A model generated the notes under the pieces. The model worked only from the letters and a program-made list of their open reading frames with translations. It ran no database searches and was not told the DNA's origin. A DNA stretch of 64,000 bases from the NCBI GenBank assembly GCA_910577225.1, contig CAJTMV010000017.1, forward strand, positions 14,498 through 78,497. Reading direction: 5' to 3'. Position numbers and translations under genes: made by a program. Positions 34,212-43,825 of the stretch are shown one piece after another. Within the stretch, counting starts at the first letter, position 1, and each line of letters begins with the position of its first letter. The DNA comes from an uncultured Eubacterium sp. Its GTDB lineage: Bacteria > Bacillota > Clostridia > Lachnospirales > Lachnospiraceae.

Positions 34212-35357
34212 TTACTGTGCACAAAATATTATTTTTCCCTCGTCCACTCCACAGGAAAGCAGCCTTGTCGTGATATTCTCAGCCAGATCACTGGTACGCA
34301 CTGCAAGGACTACATAATCATACGTTTCTGTCTGCAATGCTTCCAGCCCAACTACGCCCATTTTGTTCAATTCTGTTTGCTCATACGCCTGATCAACCCA
34401 TGCGGCAATATCGCAATATCCGGACAGACATATCTGATGATGGAATGCCCGCCCGGCATATCCTGCTCCATATAAAATAATTCTTGCGCCCTTTGGAACT
34501 TCCTGAAATGGAAAAATAACCCCCAGCGACTCAATAAAGCTGCCAGGATTTCCCTGCCAGATCATCATTCTCATGTAATGATCGAGCTGTGGCATCATTA
34601 GCTGACAGTAATCCGACTGTTGAAACTGTTTTGTTAAATAAAGGTATAACTTTGACACATTTTGATAATAATCTGTTTTCTTTTGTGCAGTCGCAGATTC
34701 ACTATGAATGCGATAATGATAATCTGCTGCATCGGTTATAACGATCTTTCCTGCCTTTAGTAAATAAGGATAAACGATCGCTGCATCTTCGCCGTCATAA
34801 ATATCCGGATCCACATCTGAATGACATGAAATCAGCAATTGTTTCTTGTATAACTTATTCCATAAATAAGGCATGATTCCAAATTCATAAAATCCCCCAT
34901 AACATAACATCCTCGGATAAACATGATGGATCATGTTTCTTTTTTCATATATGCCAGATGCTATTCGGTTTGTAGCAGCTTCTGATTTACCAGCATATTC
35001 AATCGTGCACCCCGTTATAATCATATCTGCAGCTTCCTGCTCCATAACTCGGATCCTGCATGCCAGAAACTCGCTGCCAATCCAGTCATCCGCATCCACA
35101 AATGCGATATAATCTCCATCCGCAATTTTCAAACCTGATTGTCTTGCGCCAACTACACCTTCATTGTTTTTGTGCACGACTCTGATTCTCCTGTCCTTCC
35201 TGGCAAACCTGTCGCAAATTTCTCCAGAGTTATCTGTAGATCCATCGTCAACTACGATAACCTCAAAATCTGTATATGACTGCCCCAATATGGAATTCAG
35301 GCATCCTTCTAAATATTTCTCTACATTAAACACCGGAATAATAACAGATACTTTCAC
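34212..35357 (-). CDS. Family-2 glycosyltransferase with C-terminal Rossmann-like module
   Basis: About 381 residues. The GT-A half has VSVIIPVFNVEKYLEGCLNS, VIVVDDGSTDNSGEICDRF and YIAFVDADDWIGSEFL; residues 291-381 carry the Rossmann-like module (ARIILYGAGYAGRAFHHQ). The start is taken as the GTG at 35357 because GGAGG sits five bases before it; a TTG five codons earlier is possible. It is a paralog of 28941-30092, and the unfused module protein at 33750 is 24 bases downstream. Confidence 0.82.
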   Translation of the reverse strand: MKVSVIIPVFNVEKYLEGCLNSILGQSYTDFEVIVVDDGSTDNSGEICDRFARKDRRIRVVHKNNEGVVGARQSGLKIADGDYIAFVDADDWIGSEFLACRIRVMEQEAADMIITGCTIEYAGKSEAATNRIASGIYEKRNMIHHVYPRMLCYGGFYEFGIMPYLWNKLYKKQLLISCHSDVDPDIYDGEDAAIVYPYLLKAGKIVITDAADYHYRIHSESATAQKKTDYYQNVSKLYLYLTKQFQQSDYCQLMMPQLDHYMRMMIWQGNPGSFIESLGVIFPFQEVPKGARIILYGAGYAGRAFHHQICLSGYCDIAAWVDQAYEQTELNKMGVVGLEALQTETYDYVVLAVRTSDLAENITTRLLSCGVDEGKIIFCAQ

Positions 35358-35413
35358 TACACCCTCCAGCAACTTACTATCATATCCCTCTTTGACACCC
35401 GCTGCCTGCTCGC

Positions 35414-35908
35414 CTACACCTCGTATAAAATATCTTCCAGAGATACAATCGGATAATCCACCTTATCACTTAACATCTCTTCAATTTCATCAAAATAATA
35501 AAGTGCCGTTACTACAATCACATCGACCGGTTCCAGATCATCCTCTGGCGTAATCACGTCTACATCTGCATAAATGGCGTCCGCATTCTTATCTATAATG
35601 TAACGGACTTCAATCCCGGAACCTTCCAGTTCGTCAAATAAACGCTCCCCCAGCTCTTTCATACCATAGATCGCTACTGTTTTGTATTCGTTTCTTTCGA
35701 AATATTCAACCAGTGTCTTTCCTTCCTGCCGGATTCGAAGCCATTGATCGAACGCCATATAAAGTTCGTGAACTTTGGCATGTCCGTCTAATAGTTCTTT
35801 GATCTTTTTGGAAGATACCGATCTTGCCGCGATCCCTCCTGCCGCTGCTCCTGCTGCTGCTCCTGCCAGTGTTGATAATACTTTGTTGACTCCTTTGCTC
35901 ATGTTCAT
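35414..35908 (-). CDS. Rossmann-like module protein with Gly/Ala-rich N-terminus
   Basis: A 164-residue protein. Residues 7-29 are a Gly/Ala-rich hydrophobic stretch (VNKVLSTLAGAAAGAAAGG), too small-residue-rich to be a sure membrane span but possibly a membrane-contacting or helix-packing segment. The rest is the Rossmann-like module (KTVAIYGMKELGERLFDEL, then VRYIIDKNADAI and VDVIVVTALYYFDEIEEML). AAGGAG precedes the ATG. It is a second free-standing copy besides 33750-34187. Role unknown. Confidence 0.55.
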   Translation of the reverse strand: MNMSKGVNKVLSTLAGAAAGAAAGGIAARSVSSKKIKELLDGHAKVHELYMAFDQWLRIRQEGKTLVEYFERNEYKTVAIYGMKELGERLFDELEGSGIEVRYIIDKNADAIYADVDVITPEDDLEPVDVIVVTALYYFDEIEEMLSDKVDYPIVSLEDILYEV

Positions 35909-35981
35909 TTCTCCTTTTACTTATATTTTTTGCAAATCAGCTATAACTTCTCCAATTGTCTTAAATATATCCTTGTATTTT

Positions 35982-37061
35982 TTAACATATACGCAAAATT
36001 TTCGCAAAACCTTCAGCCATTTTTTCTATACGATAATTTTTCATCACATACGCTCTGTTTTCTTTTAACAGTCGTTGATAATCTTCCACTGACATTCTCT
36101 CAACATACTGCATACATGCTCGAATTTCATCCGGATTCTTTACTCCAAATCGCAGCCTGACATCGGATACAATATCCTCCATCGGCCCAATATCAGATAC
36201 GATTACAGGCCTGCCATAAGCATAGGCTTCTAAAATTACATTTGGCGTCCCTTCTGAAAAAGATGGCAGTATCACCAGATCCGCCTTCTGATACTCTTCC
36301 TGCAGCTCCTCCACATGTCCTAAAAATTCAACCTTATCATTCAGACGATATTTACGCACAAACTGCCGTAGTTTTCCAAGATACGACCGATGACCTGTCA
36401 CACCTGCAAATACTATTTTTCCATCAAACTCCGGATACTGTTTTAAAAACTGCAGCATCAGCATCTGGTTCTTATCCGGCGCAATTCGGGCCGGAACCAG
36501 TATTCTGTTAATTCTGCGGTCTTCTTTTCCTGGTAACATCGGAACAACTGGCTTGCCATTTCTAATTAATCCGACTTTTCTCCCAGTCAGCTGCTCCAAA
36601 GCTCTTTGACCATATTCAGAATTGGCCAGAATACAATTGCAAAAGCTCAGGCATTTCTGATACTCCTTACTTTCCACTATAGCAGCTGCATCGATACGTT
36701 CTGAGTATACAACCTGTATCCCAAGCATCCGCAAATATGGAGCAATTACCAGATCCTCCAAATAGTTAATCAGACATATTGTATATTTCTTTTTTAAAAC
36801 AGATTTTAAAATATGACGGATCACTCCCTGCAGTACCTTACCGCTGCCAGTACCTGCGTCAAGTTCATAAAAATTTATAAATTTTGCTTTTTGCCTGGTT
36901 TTTTTTAACAAAACATCTTCTTTCTTAAATCGATGTTCAATGATAACATCCATATTCCACCGATGTGATTCGGCATATGTCACCAGATATCGAAACTGTG
37001 TTTCCGCCCCGCCCCAGACAAATTCCGGCATCAGCAGCAAAACTCTTTTTTCTCTTTTCAT
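35982..37061 (-). CDS. Family-4 glycosyltransferase
   Basis: A 359-residue GT-B enzyme: LLLMPEFVWGGAETQFRYLV (N-terminal acceptor domain), ILVPARIAPDKNQMLMLQFL and LPSFSEGTPNVILEAYAYGR with PVIVSDIGPMEDIV, the GT4 nucleotide-binding block with its ExxxxxxxE-type motif. It has no Rossmann-like fusion. Its gap to the asparagine-synthase-like gene is 41 bases, with continued operon organisation. Confidence 0.85.
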   Translation of the reverse strand: MKREKRVLLLMPEFVWGGAETQFRYLVTYAESHRWNMDVIIEHRFKKEDVLLKKTRQKAKFINFYELDAGTGSGKVLQGVIRHILKSVLKKKYTICLINYLEDLVIAPYLRMLGIQVVYSERIDAAAIVESKEYQKCLSFCNCILANSEYGQRALEQLTGRKVGLIRNGKPVVPMLPGKEDRRINRILVPARIAPDKNQMLMLQFLKQYPEFDGKIVFAGVTGHRSYLGKLRQFVRKYRLNDKVEFLGHVEELQEEYQKADLVILPSFSEGTPNVILEAYAYGRPVIVSDIGPMEDIVSDVRLRFGVKNPDEIRACMQYVERMSVEDYQRLLKENRAYVMKNYRIEKMAEGFAKILRIC

Positions 37062-37102
37062 ACCACGGTTTCTTTTACACCTTTCTCTTGCATTTTCTAT
37101 TC

Positions 37103-38800
37103 TTAATACTCATAATGCCAGATATCTTTCAACAATGTTTCCTGAGGCGATTTCTTCTTATTCAAATAATTACGCGGCATAACAAAGCCCATTTTCGGTC
37201 GATATAATATTTTTCTCCCGATCTCTTCCACATAAGCCTTTCTGAACAATCCTTTTAATTCCCCTCCCGGACATCGGTCTTCTTCTGATAAAGAGAATGA
37301 AAATTCCACTAACCTTCTCGCCAGTAACGGTACTCTTGTTTCCAGAGAAACAGCCATGGCTGCCCGATCGACTTTTGTCAAAATATCTCCCGGAAGATAT
37401 GTTTTCAAATCCAAATACTGTATTCTTGTCATCGGTGGCAGCTCTTTATGATAATATTTTCTAAAGGCCCATAGCTTATCATAATCTTTCTCAATTGTCA
37501 ATCGCTGACGCAGCTCTTTATCGGTTATCGAAAGCTGTGGAGAGCTCATCTGCATCAGACTGTTTAAGACATCCATCCAGTAATAATCTTTTTTATTATC
37601 TCTTTTGCATCTCTGATAAATCGCTGAAATCAGCAAATGATCCGGCCCTTTTTCTTTTTCTTTCCGCCATATTGCCTGATAACGTTCATATCCTCCAAAT
37701 ATTTCATCTCCCCCATCACCCGTAAGCACTACAGTTACCTTCTCTTTTGCCAGCCTGGATATCAGATAAGTCGGAAACGCCGACGTATCTGCAAACGGCT
37801 CGTCGTACCACAGCTTTAACTTATCATAATGATCACGAAATACATCCCGTTCAAATAATTTTCGGTTCATTTGAATCTGATAGCGCTGCGCCAGTTCACA
37901 TGCATATGTAGATTCGTCGAAATCCGCATTTGCAAAACCCATGCAAAACGTCTCTAATTGTGGATTGATTCGATGCCCTTCGAATGTAACAATACTCGAA
38001 TCCACCCCTCCGCTTAAAAAAGTACCTACCGGGACATCGGCTATCATCTGCTCCTCGACAGATTCCCGAACAAGAAATCTTAATTCCTCTATTAAATCTG
38101 ACTGTTTTCTTTGTCTTCCCTGAAAACTGTTAATTTCCAGCTTCCAGTAAGATGTATCTTTAATAATTCTCTTTTGCGAAATATCAAAAATCATCCGATG
38201 TCCTGGCATCAGCTTCTGTACATTCTTATAACAGGTTTTCGGTTCCGGTATATAGGAATAATTTAAGTAATCATAAATTGCAGTGTGATCATATTCTGGC
38301 GAAACCGTATTACACATAGATAAAATTCCTTTTAGTTCTGAAGCAAACCCAAAGTTGCAGCCGTCAAAATAATAATAGAATGGTTTTATCCCAATGCGAT
38401 CACGAAATAATCTCAGCGTACCGTCTCTTTTATCATAAATGGCAATTGCAAACATTCCGTCTACCTTCTGAACAAACCGATCTCCCCACTCTAAATATGC
38501 GTTCAGAATTACCTCCGTATCAGAGTTTGAACAAAATCGATAACCCTTTCGTATCAAATCCGTTCTCATTTTCTGATATCCATAAATCTCTCCATTATAA
38601 ACAATCCCTACCTGATGATCCGCAGAAAACATTGGCTGCATTCCGTGATCAGACAAATCTACAACAGCCAGTCTCGCGAATGCCAGTGTAAAATCCTCTG
38701 ACGGACATATTTTGATGCCATCCGGCCCTCTGTGTTTCATATCTGTGATTGCTTTTTTATAATCCCATTTCGAATGACTGCCTCCAAGAATGGCACACAT
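37103..38800 (-). CDS. Asparagine synthase (glutamine-hydrolysing)-like amidotransferase
   Basis: A 565-residue AsnB-family protein. The N-terminal Ntn glutaminase has Cys2 (MCAILGGSH) and the GPDGIKI loop; the synthase domain has the PP-motif FLSGGVDSSIV and VVLTGDGGDEIFGGYERY. In sugar loci such proteins (for example WbpS-type) amidate uronic acids rather than make free asparagine. With WecB/WecC in the island making UDP-ManNAcA, amidation of a uronate is a reasonable guess. It is at the boundary where the sequence becomes AT-rich. Confidence 0.8.
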   Translation of the reverse strand: MCAILGGSHSKWDYKKAITDMKHRGPDGIKICPSEDFTLAFARLAVVDLSDHGMQPMFSADHQVGIVYNGEIYGYQKMRTDLIRKGYRFCSNSDTEVILNAYLEWGDRFVQKVDGMFAIAIYDKRDGTLRLFRDRIGIKPFYYYFDGCNFGFASELKGILSMCNTVSPEYDHTAIYDYLNYSYIPEPKTCYKNVQKLMPGHRMIFDISQKRIIKDTSYWKLEINSFQGRQRKQSDLIEELRFLVRESVEEQMIADVPVGTFLSGGVDSSIVTFEGHRINPQLETFCMGFANADFDESTYACELAQRYQIQMNRKLFERDVFRDHYDKLKLWYDEPFADTSAFPTYLISRLAKEKVTVVLTGDGGDEIFGGYERYQAIWRKEKEKGPDHLLISAIYQRCKRDNKKDYYWMDVLNSLMQMSSPQLSITDKELRQRLTIEKDYDKLWAFRKYYHKELPPMTRIQYLDLKTYLPGDILTKVDRAAMAVSLETRVPLLARRLVEFSFSLSEEDRCPGGELKGLFRKAYVEEIGRKILYRPKMGFVMPRNYLNKKKSPQETLLKDIWHYEY

Positions 38801-38868
38801 ATTGCATCCCCTTAAAAAATTTACTCTAAAAGTTCAAATATAATCCATATACATAAACTGTTTTATGT

Positions 38869-38979
38869 TCACATTTTGTTATACACTGCCAGAATCCTGC
38901 AAACTTCTCCCATTTCATTCGTTTTGTTTTGCAATATCCCTAATGGCTCATAAAACATCTCTTCATTTCTTTTTAGCAT
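38869..38979 (-). CDS. Possible small protein (36 residues)
   Basis: A short frame, MLKRNEEMFYEPLGILQ onward to a TGA, preceded by AAAGGAAAGTGGAT at good spacing. It fills most of the gap between the 446-residue glycosyltransferase-like gene and the asparagine-synthase-like gene. No family is recognised, and it may be the remnant of a longer gene. Confidence 0.3.
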   Translation of the reverse strand: MLKRNEEMFYEPLGILQNKTNEMGEVCRILAVYNKM

Positions 38980-38998
38980 ATCCACTTTCCTTTATCAT

Positions 38999-40339
38999 TT
39001 ATTTGTTAATCTCATCGATAAGCAACGAAAAAATACCATCTTCATATTCGCTTTGATGACGATACAATTCTTCCATTGTTATCGTACGTGTCAGATACCG
39101 CCAGATTTCCAGATGTTTCTTTGCATAATTTTCCCATGTCCAGTCTTTCACCGCATCTACGATCGCTTTCTTCTCTTCCTGAATCTTTTTCAATGTGTAA
39201 ATAAAGTCATCTATCGTTCGACATGGAAAAGTTAATCCGCCTTTCGTATCCAAATGATAGCCCTGAGGGGTAACAATCGTTTTTACACCTGCAGCCAACG
39301 CGTCCAGATACCCCATCGCGCCCTCATCAAATCCATAATAAATCCAATAGTCCAGACTCGGCATTAATTTTTTATAAATTTCTCGGTCAAAGTCATTATA
39401 ATACTCCACTTCAAAGTTCAGCTCTCTTATCCGTCCGACAATCTCATCCCATCCTGCGCCCATAATTTTCAATTTAAAATATTCTGGATTTAATTGTTCG
39501 CAAACTTTGAGTATTAAGTCGTCTCTCTTCCGAAAGTCCAGATAATGATAACACCGGTTTGTTATCCCCAATACAATTTTTCCTGGTTTAATTTCCCCAT
39601 CCTGCGCAGGATTGACGTAACATATTCTATTTCCGGATATTCCCCATGCTGTCAGCTTGTTCCGTGTGTCTGACGACATACAGATTCCGACTGCGCCGTG
39701 TTGTGCCTGAAATCTGATCTGATCATTGAGTCTCATACAATCAACATGCGTAATCATTGTCGTTCTTACAGTCTTGCGATTGCCATAAAAATTCATAAGA
39801 TCTCCATAATAGATATAATGATTCACATCCGCCGTATCGTCCTCTTCTCTTGCAATATCCGCCTGCTGCCCCAATTTTATCAGCTCTTCCTGTAGTTTTC
39901 GCGCAAACTTTCCTAATACCCAGCCGTCATCGTTATGAATGATACGTATTCTTAGTTCTGCTTTTGGGTCGATACAATATGTATAAGGAGAATAATCAAA
40001 AAATGGAAACGCCGGATTGTCAAAAAAATAAAATATCTCTGATTCAATCTGCATTTGCCCGATCATTTGACAAACTTGTTCCGCAATGTTTTTTTCCTTA
40101 ATACAAATCAAGATAACTATTTTATTTTGAAAATCTGTAAGTCTTTCTGGCGGAATACAGAGAACTCCCTGTATCGATTTGATCTCGTCTGCCCTTCGAT
40201 CACAAATATAATCTACATGCCCTATATATTTGTAATTCTTTTCTGCCTCGTGACCTGCTCCATACAAAATAATCTTTTGTTCCGGATGTTTTTTTACGTA
40301 ATCAAAATAATTATCGCTTGTATTATACGCTGCCATCAT
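38999..40339 (-). CDS. Glycosyltransferase-like protein with N-terminal Rossmann-like module
   Basis: A 446-residue protein. The N-terminus carries the island's Rossmann-like module (QKIILYGAGHEAEKNYKY, then YICDRRADEIKSIQGVL). The remainder looks like a GT-B glycosyltransferase of the Glycos_transf_1 type: LRIRIIHNDDGWVLGKFARK, ITHVDCMRLNDQIRFQAQ, LKIMGAGWDEIVGRI and YYGFDEGAMGYLDALAAGVK with TIVTPQGYH. The acceptor is unknown. It is the first gene in the AT-rich half. Confidence 0.68.
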   Translation of the reverse strand: MMAAYNTSDNYFDYVKKHPEQKIILYGAGHEAEKNYKYIGHVDYICDRRADEIKSIQGVLCIPPERLTDFQNKIVILICIKEKNIAEQVCQMIGQMQIESEIFYFFDNPAFPFFDYSPYTYCIDPKAELRIRIIHNDDGWVLGKFARKLQEELIKLGQQADIAREEDDTADVNHYIYYGDLMNFYGNRKTVRTTMITHVDCMRLNDQIRFQAQHGAVGICMSSDTRNKLTAWGISGNRICYVNPAQDGEIKPGKIVLGITNRCYHYLDFRKRDDLILKVCEQLNPEYFKLKIMGAGWDEIVGRIRELNFEVEYYNDFDREIYKKLMPSLDYWIYYGFDEGAMGYLDALAAGVKTIVTPQGYHLDTKGGLTFPCRTIDDFIYTLKKIQEEKKAIVDAVKDWTWENYAKKHLEIWRYLTRTITMEELYRHQSEYEDGIFSLLIDEINK

Positions 40340-40376
40340 GCTCCTTACCTTTCATAATTGTTATCTTCTTTTTTAA

Positions 40377-41135
40377 TTATACGGCCCGTGCAATAAAATA
40401 ACTGGTCCAGGAATTATAATCAGTATCTTTTAGTGAAGTACAATCAATATTATCGATTAGTTCAAAACCTGCCATTGATAAAAACATTTCCAGTTCCGGT
40501 CTGAAAAAATATCTCATCGTATGTAATTCGCTAATTGTATTTATTTTATTCGTGTCTTTATCAATCACCAGAATATCATAAGAAACATTCACTAAATTCT
40601 CTTTATCGCACATCGATGGCTTTGCAATTCTAATCAATTTATTTTCAGAATTATCCACCTCTTTTACTCTTACTGATGGCTTATCCGTCAATACACCCGG
40701 GCCATACCAGACATCAAAAATAAATATTCCGCCTTTCTCTATAAGACTCCGTGCCGTCTTAAATGTAGATAATACCTGTTCATTTTTAGCTTGATAGCTT
40801 ATCACATGAAATAATGAAATAACGGCATCGTACTTACTTTCGGTTTCATAAGCTGTTATATTTGCTATTTGGAAATCAATCTCATAATTGCAGTTCTCTG
40901 CATTTTTTCTTGCCTGATCGATCATCCCCGTACTGGCATCAATACCAGTACACTTATAACCAAGCCTTGCAAGCTCAATATCATGCTTACCTGTTCCACA
41001 TCCAAAATTAATAATTCGTTTTATCTGACTGCCATACTTATTCAATAATGCATCAACCACATCAGCCTCAGACTTATAGTCTTTATCCTTATTGAACTCA
41101 TTATAGTAACCGGCATAATCCTGAAATATAGCCAT
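40377..41135 (-). CDS. Class I SAM methyltransferase, possible sugar N-methyltransferase
   Basis: A 252-residue enzyme with motif I IINFGCGTGKHDIELA, YKCTGIDASTGMIDQARKN and YDAVISLFHVISYQ. The N-terminus (FQDYAGYYNEFNKDKDYKSE) and overall size are like methyltransferases that act on amino groups of nucleotide-linked deoxysugars. It lies downstream of a cupin and a Per-like aminotransferase, which fits N-methylation of the amino sugar made by them (inference). AAAGGAAT precedes the ATG. Confidence 0.72.
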   Translation of the reverse strand: MAIFQDYAGYYNEFNKDKDYKSEADVVDALLNKYGSQIKRIINFGCGTGKHDIELARLGYKCTGIDASTGMIDQARKNAENCNYEIDFQIANITAYETESKYDAVISLFHVISYQAKNEQVLSTFKTARSLIEKGGIFIFDVWYGPGVLTDKPSVRVKEVDNSENKLIRIAKPSMCDKENLVNVSYDILVIDKDTNKINTISELHTMRYFFRPELEMFLSMAGFELIDNIDCTSLKDTDYNSWTSYFIARAV

Positions 41136-41185
41136 ATATTATTCCTTTCCAAGTTTCATTCATTTACGTATCAATACGATTCCAC

Positions 41186-41632
41186 TCATTTATTTTTCAG
41201 CTTTATAATCACTTCTTCATCAGTAATGTTTTCAAAACGTTCCTTATCCTTTGCTCCAGAATAAGGTCCCTGTTTCACTTCTATCATCTCGACTTCTTCT
41301 ATCACTTTAAATCCATGTCCGCCAGATGTAAGAAGTATCACATCTCCGGTTTCCAAAACACAGCTCTCAAGATAATCCTTATAATCGTCGTAAAAGTCCA
41401 CTCGGAGTTTGCCTTTTTTTATAAATAACACTTCCTGTGTATACACAACATTTCTGTGCACTACATTATGCACATGAGCATCGATTATTTTTCCTGCCGG
41501 ATGATGCATATATGCAACCTGTTGTGAGTATTCGTCTGATGTAATAAAATCAACGCCACTGCACTGATAGTTGTTTCTGATTATCAATGCAATTAACTTA
41601 TCTTTTTTCCTTATTTCTTCTACTTTACTCAT
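41186..41632 (-). CDS. Cupin-fold protein
   Basis: About 148 residues from the ATG at 41632, after GGGAG. The cupin barrel is shown by MHHPAGKIIDAHVHNVVHRN, TQEVLFIKKGKLRVDFYDD and ETGDVILLTSGGHGFKV, with several histidines placed to bind a metal. Proteins like this often sit beside sugar aminotransferases and methyltransferases, as here. Exact reaction unknown; epimerase/isomerase or binding role possible. Confidence 0.65.
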   Translation of the reverse strand: MSKVEEIRKKDKLIALIIRNNYQCSGVDFITSDEYSQQVAYMHHPAGKIIDAHVHNVVHRNVVYTQEVLFIKKGKLRVDFYDDYKDYLESCVLETGDVILLTSGGHGFKVIEEVEMIEVKQGPYSGAKDKERFENITDEEVIIKLKNK

Positions 41633-41689
41633 ACTTTCTCCCATAAATCATCTGATCTTAATTCTTATTCTTAAAAAGATCGTACCAAA

Positions 41690-42814
41690 TTAATAAATTT
41701 TTTCTATTACCATTTGCACTTTTTCAATTACCTGGTCCATCTGCTCCTTTGTTAATGCTAATCCACTAGGAATGTAAAATCCTTTTCTGGCCAAATATTC
41801 TGCCTTTGGATAAGTTTGATTTATAAACAATTTTTGCTTTTTATATACAGGCTGTTCATGCATACACCAAAAAAAGGTTCGCGATCCAATCCCCTCTTCT
41901 GCCAATAACTTCTGTACCGTCTTGTTATCAGCCTTTATATCTCTTCTTAATACCATACCGTACACCCAGTAGATATTATTCGCATACTCTGTTTTTTCTA
42001 TTGGTAAAATAACCTCCTTCAAATTGCGAAATCCATCTGTATAATATTGACCCATATACCTCTTTTTTTCTACAAATTCATCCAGTCTTTCTAATTGGGC
42101 AAGTCCAACTGCTGCCTGGAGATTGGTAAATCGATAATTATCACTTATTTCATCATGAACATATCGAACGTCTTTTCTAAAGCAGAGATTTCTGATCATT
42201 TTACACCGTTCAGCAAGTTGCTCATTATCAGTAACGATCATTCCTCCCTCGCCGGTCGTAATATGTTTATTGGGATAAAAACTGAACGTGCTAATATCTC
42301 CAAAACTGCCGCATGGCTTGCCCTTATATGTTTGTCCATGCATCTCAGCCGCATCTTCAATAATTTTTAAATTATACTTCTTTGCCAGTTCAAGAATTTT
42401 TTCAACTTCAACCGGAAGCCCATACAAATGAACTATCATAATGGCTTTCGTTCTCGAAGTTATCTTTGCTTCTATTTCATCAACATTCATATTCCATGTA
42501 TATAAATCACTATCAATCAAAACCGGAATAGCCCCTGCTTTAGTAACCGCCATTGCACAGGAAATAATGGTAAATGCGGGCATTATCACCTCATCGCCTT
42601 TTTTAATTCCCAATGCCTGAACTGCTACTTCCAATGCCGCTGTACCATTTGAAACTGATATCCCATACTTTCTATTTACTAACGCACACATTTTTTGTTC
42701 AAACTTTTGCACAAATGGTCCCTCAGAAGAAATCCATCCTGTATCAATACACTCACACAAATATTTCTTTTCATTTCCATTTAACAATGGTTCATTTACA
42801 GGTATAAAATTCAT
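41690..42814 (-). CDS. DegT/DnrJ/EryC1/StrS aminotransferase, GDP-perosamine synthase-like
   Basis: A 374-residue PLP enzyme. The catalytic Lys183 is in FSFYPNKHITTGEGGMIV; IPVNEPLLNGNEKKYL, DTGWISSEG, SVSNGTAALEVAVQALGI and IIEDAAEMHG give the family pattern and are closest in style to GDP-perosamine synthases (RfbE/Per). The substrate of such an enzyme, GDP-4-keto-6-deoxymannose, would come from Gmd at 20502. Other 4-keto nucleotide sugars are possible. GGGAG lies before the ATG. Confidence 0.8.
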   Translation of the reverse strand: MNFIPVNEPLLNGNEKKYLCECIDTGWISSEGPFVQKFEQKMCALVNRKYGISVSNGTAALEVAVQALGIKKGDEVIMPAFTIISCAMAVTKAGAIPVLIDSDLYTWNMNVDEIEAKITSRTKAIMIVHLYGLPVEVEKILELAKKYNLKIIEDAAEMHGQTYKGKPCGSFGDISTFSFYPNKHITTGEGGMIVTDNEQLAERCKMIRNLCFRKDVRYVHDEISDNYRFTNLQAAVGLAQLERLDEFVEKKRYMGQYYTDGFRNLKEVILPIEKTEYANNIYWVYGMVLRRDIKADNKTVQKLLAEEGIGSRTFFWCMHEQPVYKKQKLFINQTYPKAEYLARKGFYIPSGLALTKEQMDQVIEKVQMVIEKIY

Positions 42815-42940
42815 CTCAGATTGTCTCCCATTATTTATTTAAAATAGTATAGTAATTGTCTCATGTAACTTTTGCAGTTTATCTTTCCAAAACAACATCC
42901 AAAGAATGTTGATGCTTATATGTATCTTATAATAATCTTT

Positions 42941-43825
42941 TTATTCACAATATATTTTAAAAAATGGTCTCACTTTATCTCTGGTCCACTCATGCAAAAA
43001 CTTCCAGCACTTTTTGCAAAACCTATTTTCACAATTAACTTCACATGCAAAACAATATGCTGAAAATAACCTGACTTTCCACAATAAATACCTCCAAGGC
43101 GAAGCATATCGAATAATATCCTTTTTATAACGATGCACCATCATCTTACATCCTTTATACATATTCCATTTATTACTGGTCATACTTTCTACACTTTTTC
43201 TATTCACACTTAGAAATTTACCACAATGCAAAACTGGATACCTCATTCCAACGGCTACAACAAGGCCATCATCCGTCCAACCTTTCTGCTCCTCATCCAG
43301 CATACCTATATGCTTTAGTACCTCTGTTTTGATCATTATTGAATTTTGAATACATAGTGATAAGTTTTCCATCAGAAACTTTTTCTGTTTAACACCTTCT
43401 TTATACAAATTATGATAAATCCACTTGTTTCTTCTCCCTTTGTGTTCAAAATACACATTCCCATACACCAAAGCAACTTTTCTATTTTCTTCAAATACTT
43501 TAATCCGATTTTCTATTGAATCATCTAAAAGGTAGTCATCCGTATCTAAAAATGTAAGATATTTACCTTTGGCCATTCTAATTGCAGTATTACGTGCCGC
43601 ATTGGCTCCTTTCTTTCCTTCAGGATTTTCACAAATTTTTATTCGACTGTCTTTCGAGATTCTATTTATAACATATTCTTTTGTTCCATCATTAGAATGA
43701 TCGTCACATATGATTATCTCAATATTATCATATGTCTGTCTAAGACAGGAATCTATCGCTTCTCCTATCACATTTTTCCTATTGTAAGTCGGCATTATAA
43801 TAGACACCAACGGCATTACTTTCAT
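42941..43825 (-). CDS. Family-2 glycosyltransferase
   Basis: A 294-residue GT-A enzyme: VSIIMPTYNRKNVIGEAIDS, IEIIICDDHSNDGTKEYV, RNTAIRMAKGKYLTFLDTDD (DxD at the end) and EEQKGWTDDGLVVAVG. The C-terminal 70 residues are Lys/Trp/Cys-rich (KVRLFSAYCFACEVNC, then KKCWKFLHEWTRD), possibly a metal-binding tail. No fused module. Inverting transfer of one sugar is expected. Confidence 0.82.
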   Translation of the reverse strand: MKVMPLVSIIMPTYNRKNVIGEAIDSCLRQTYDNIEIIICDDHSNDGTKEYVINRISKDSRIKICENPEGKKGANAARNTAIRMAKGKYLTFLDTDDYLLDDSIENRIKVFEENRKVALVYGNVYFEHKGRRNKWIYHNLYKEGVKQKKFLMENLSLCIQNSIMIKTEVLKHIGMLDEEQKGWTDDGLVVAVGMRYPVLHCGKFLSVNRKSVESMTSNKWNMYKGCKMMVHRYKKDIIRYASPWRYLLWKVRLFSAYCFACEVNCENRFCKKCWKFLHEWTRDKVRPFFKIYCE

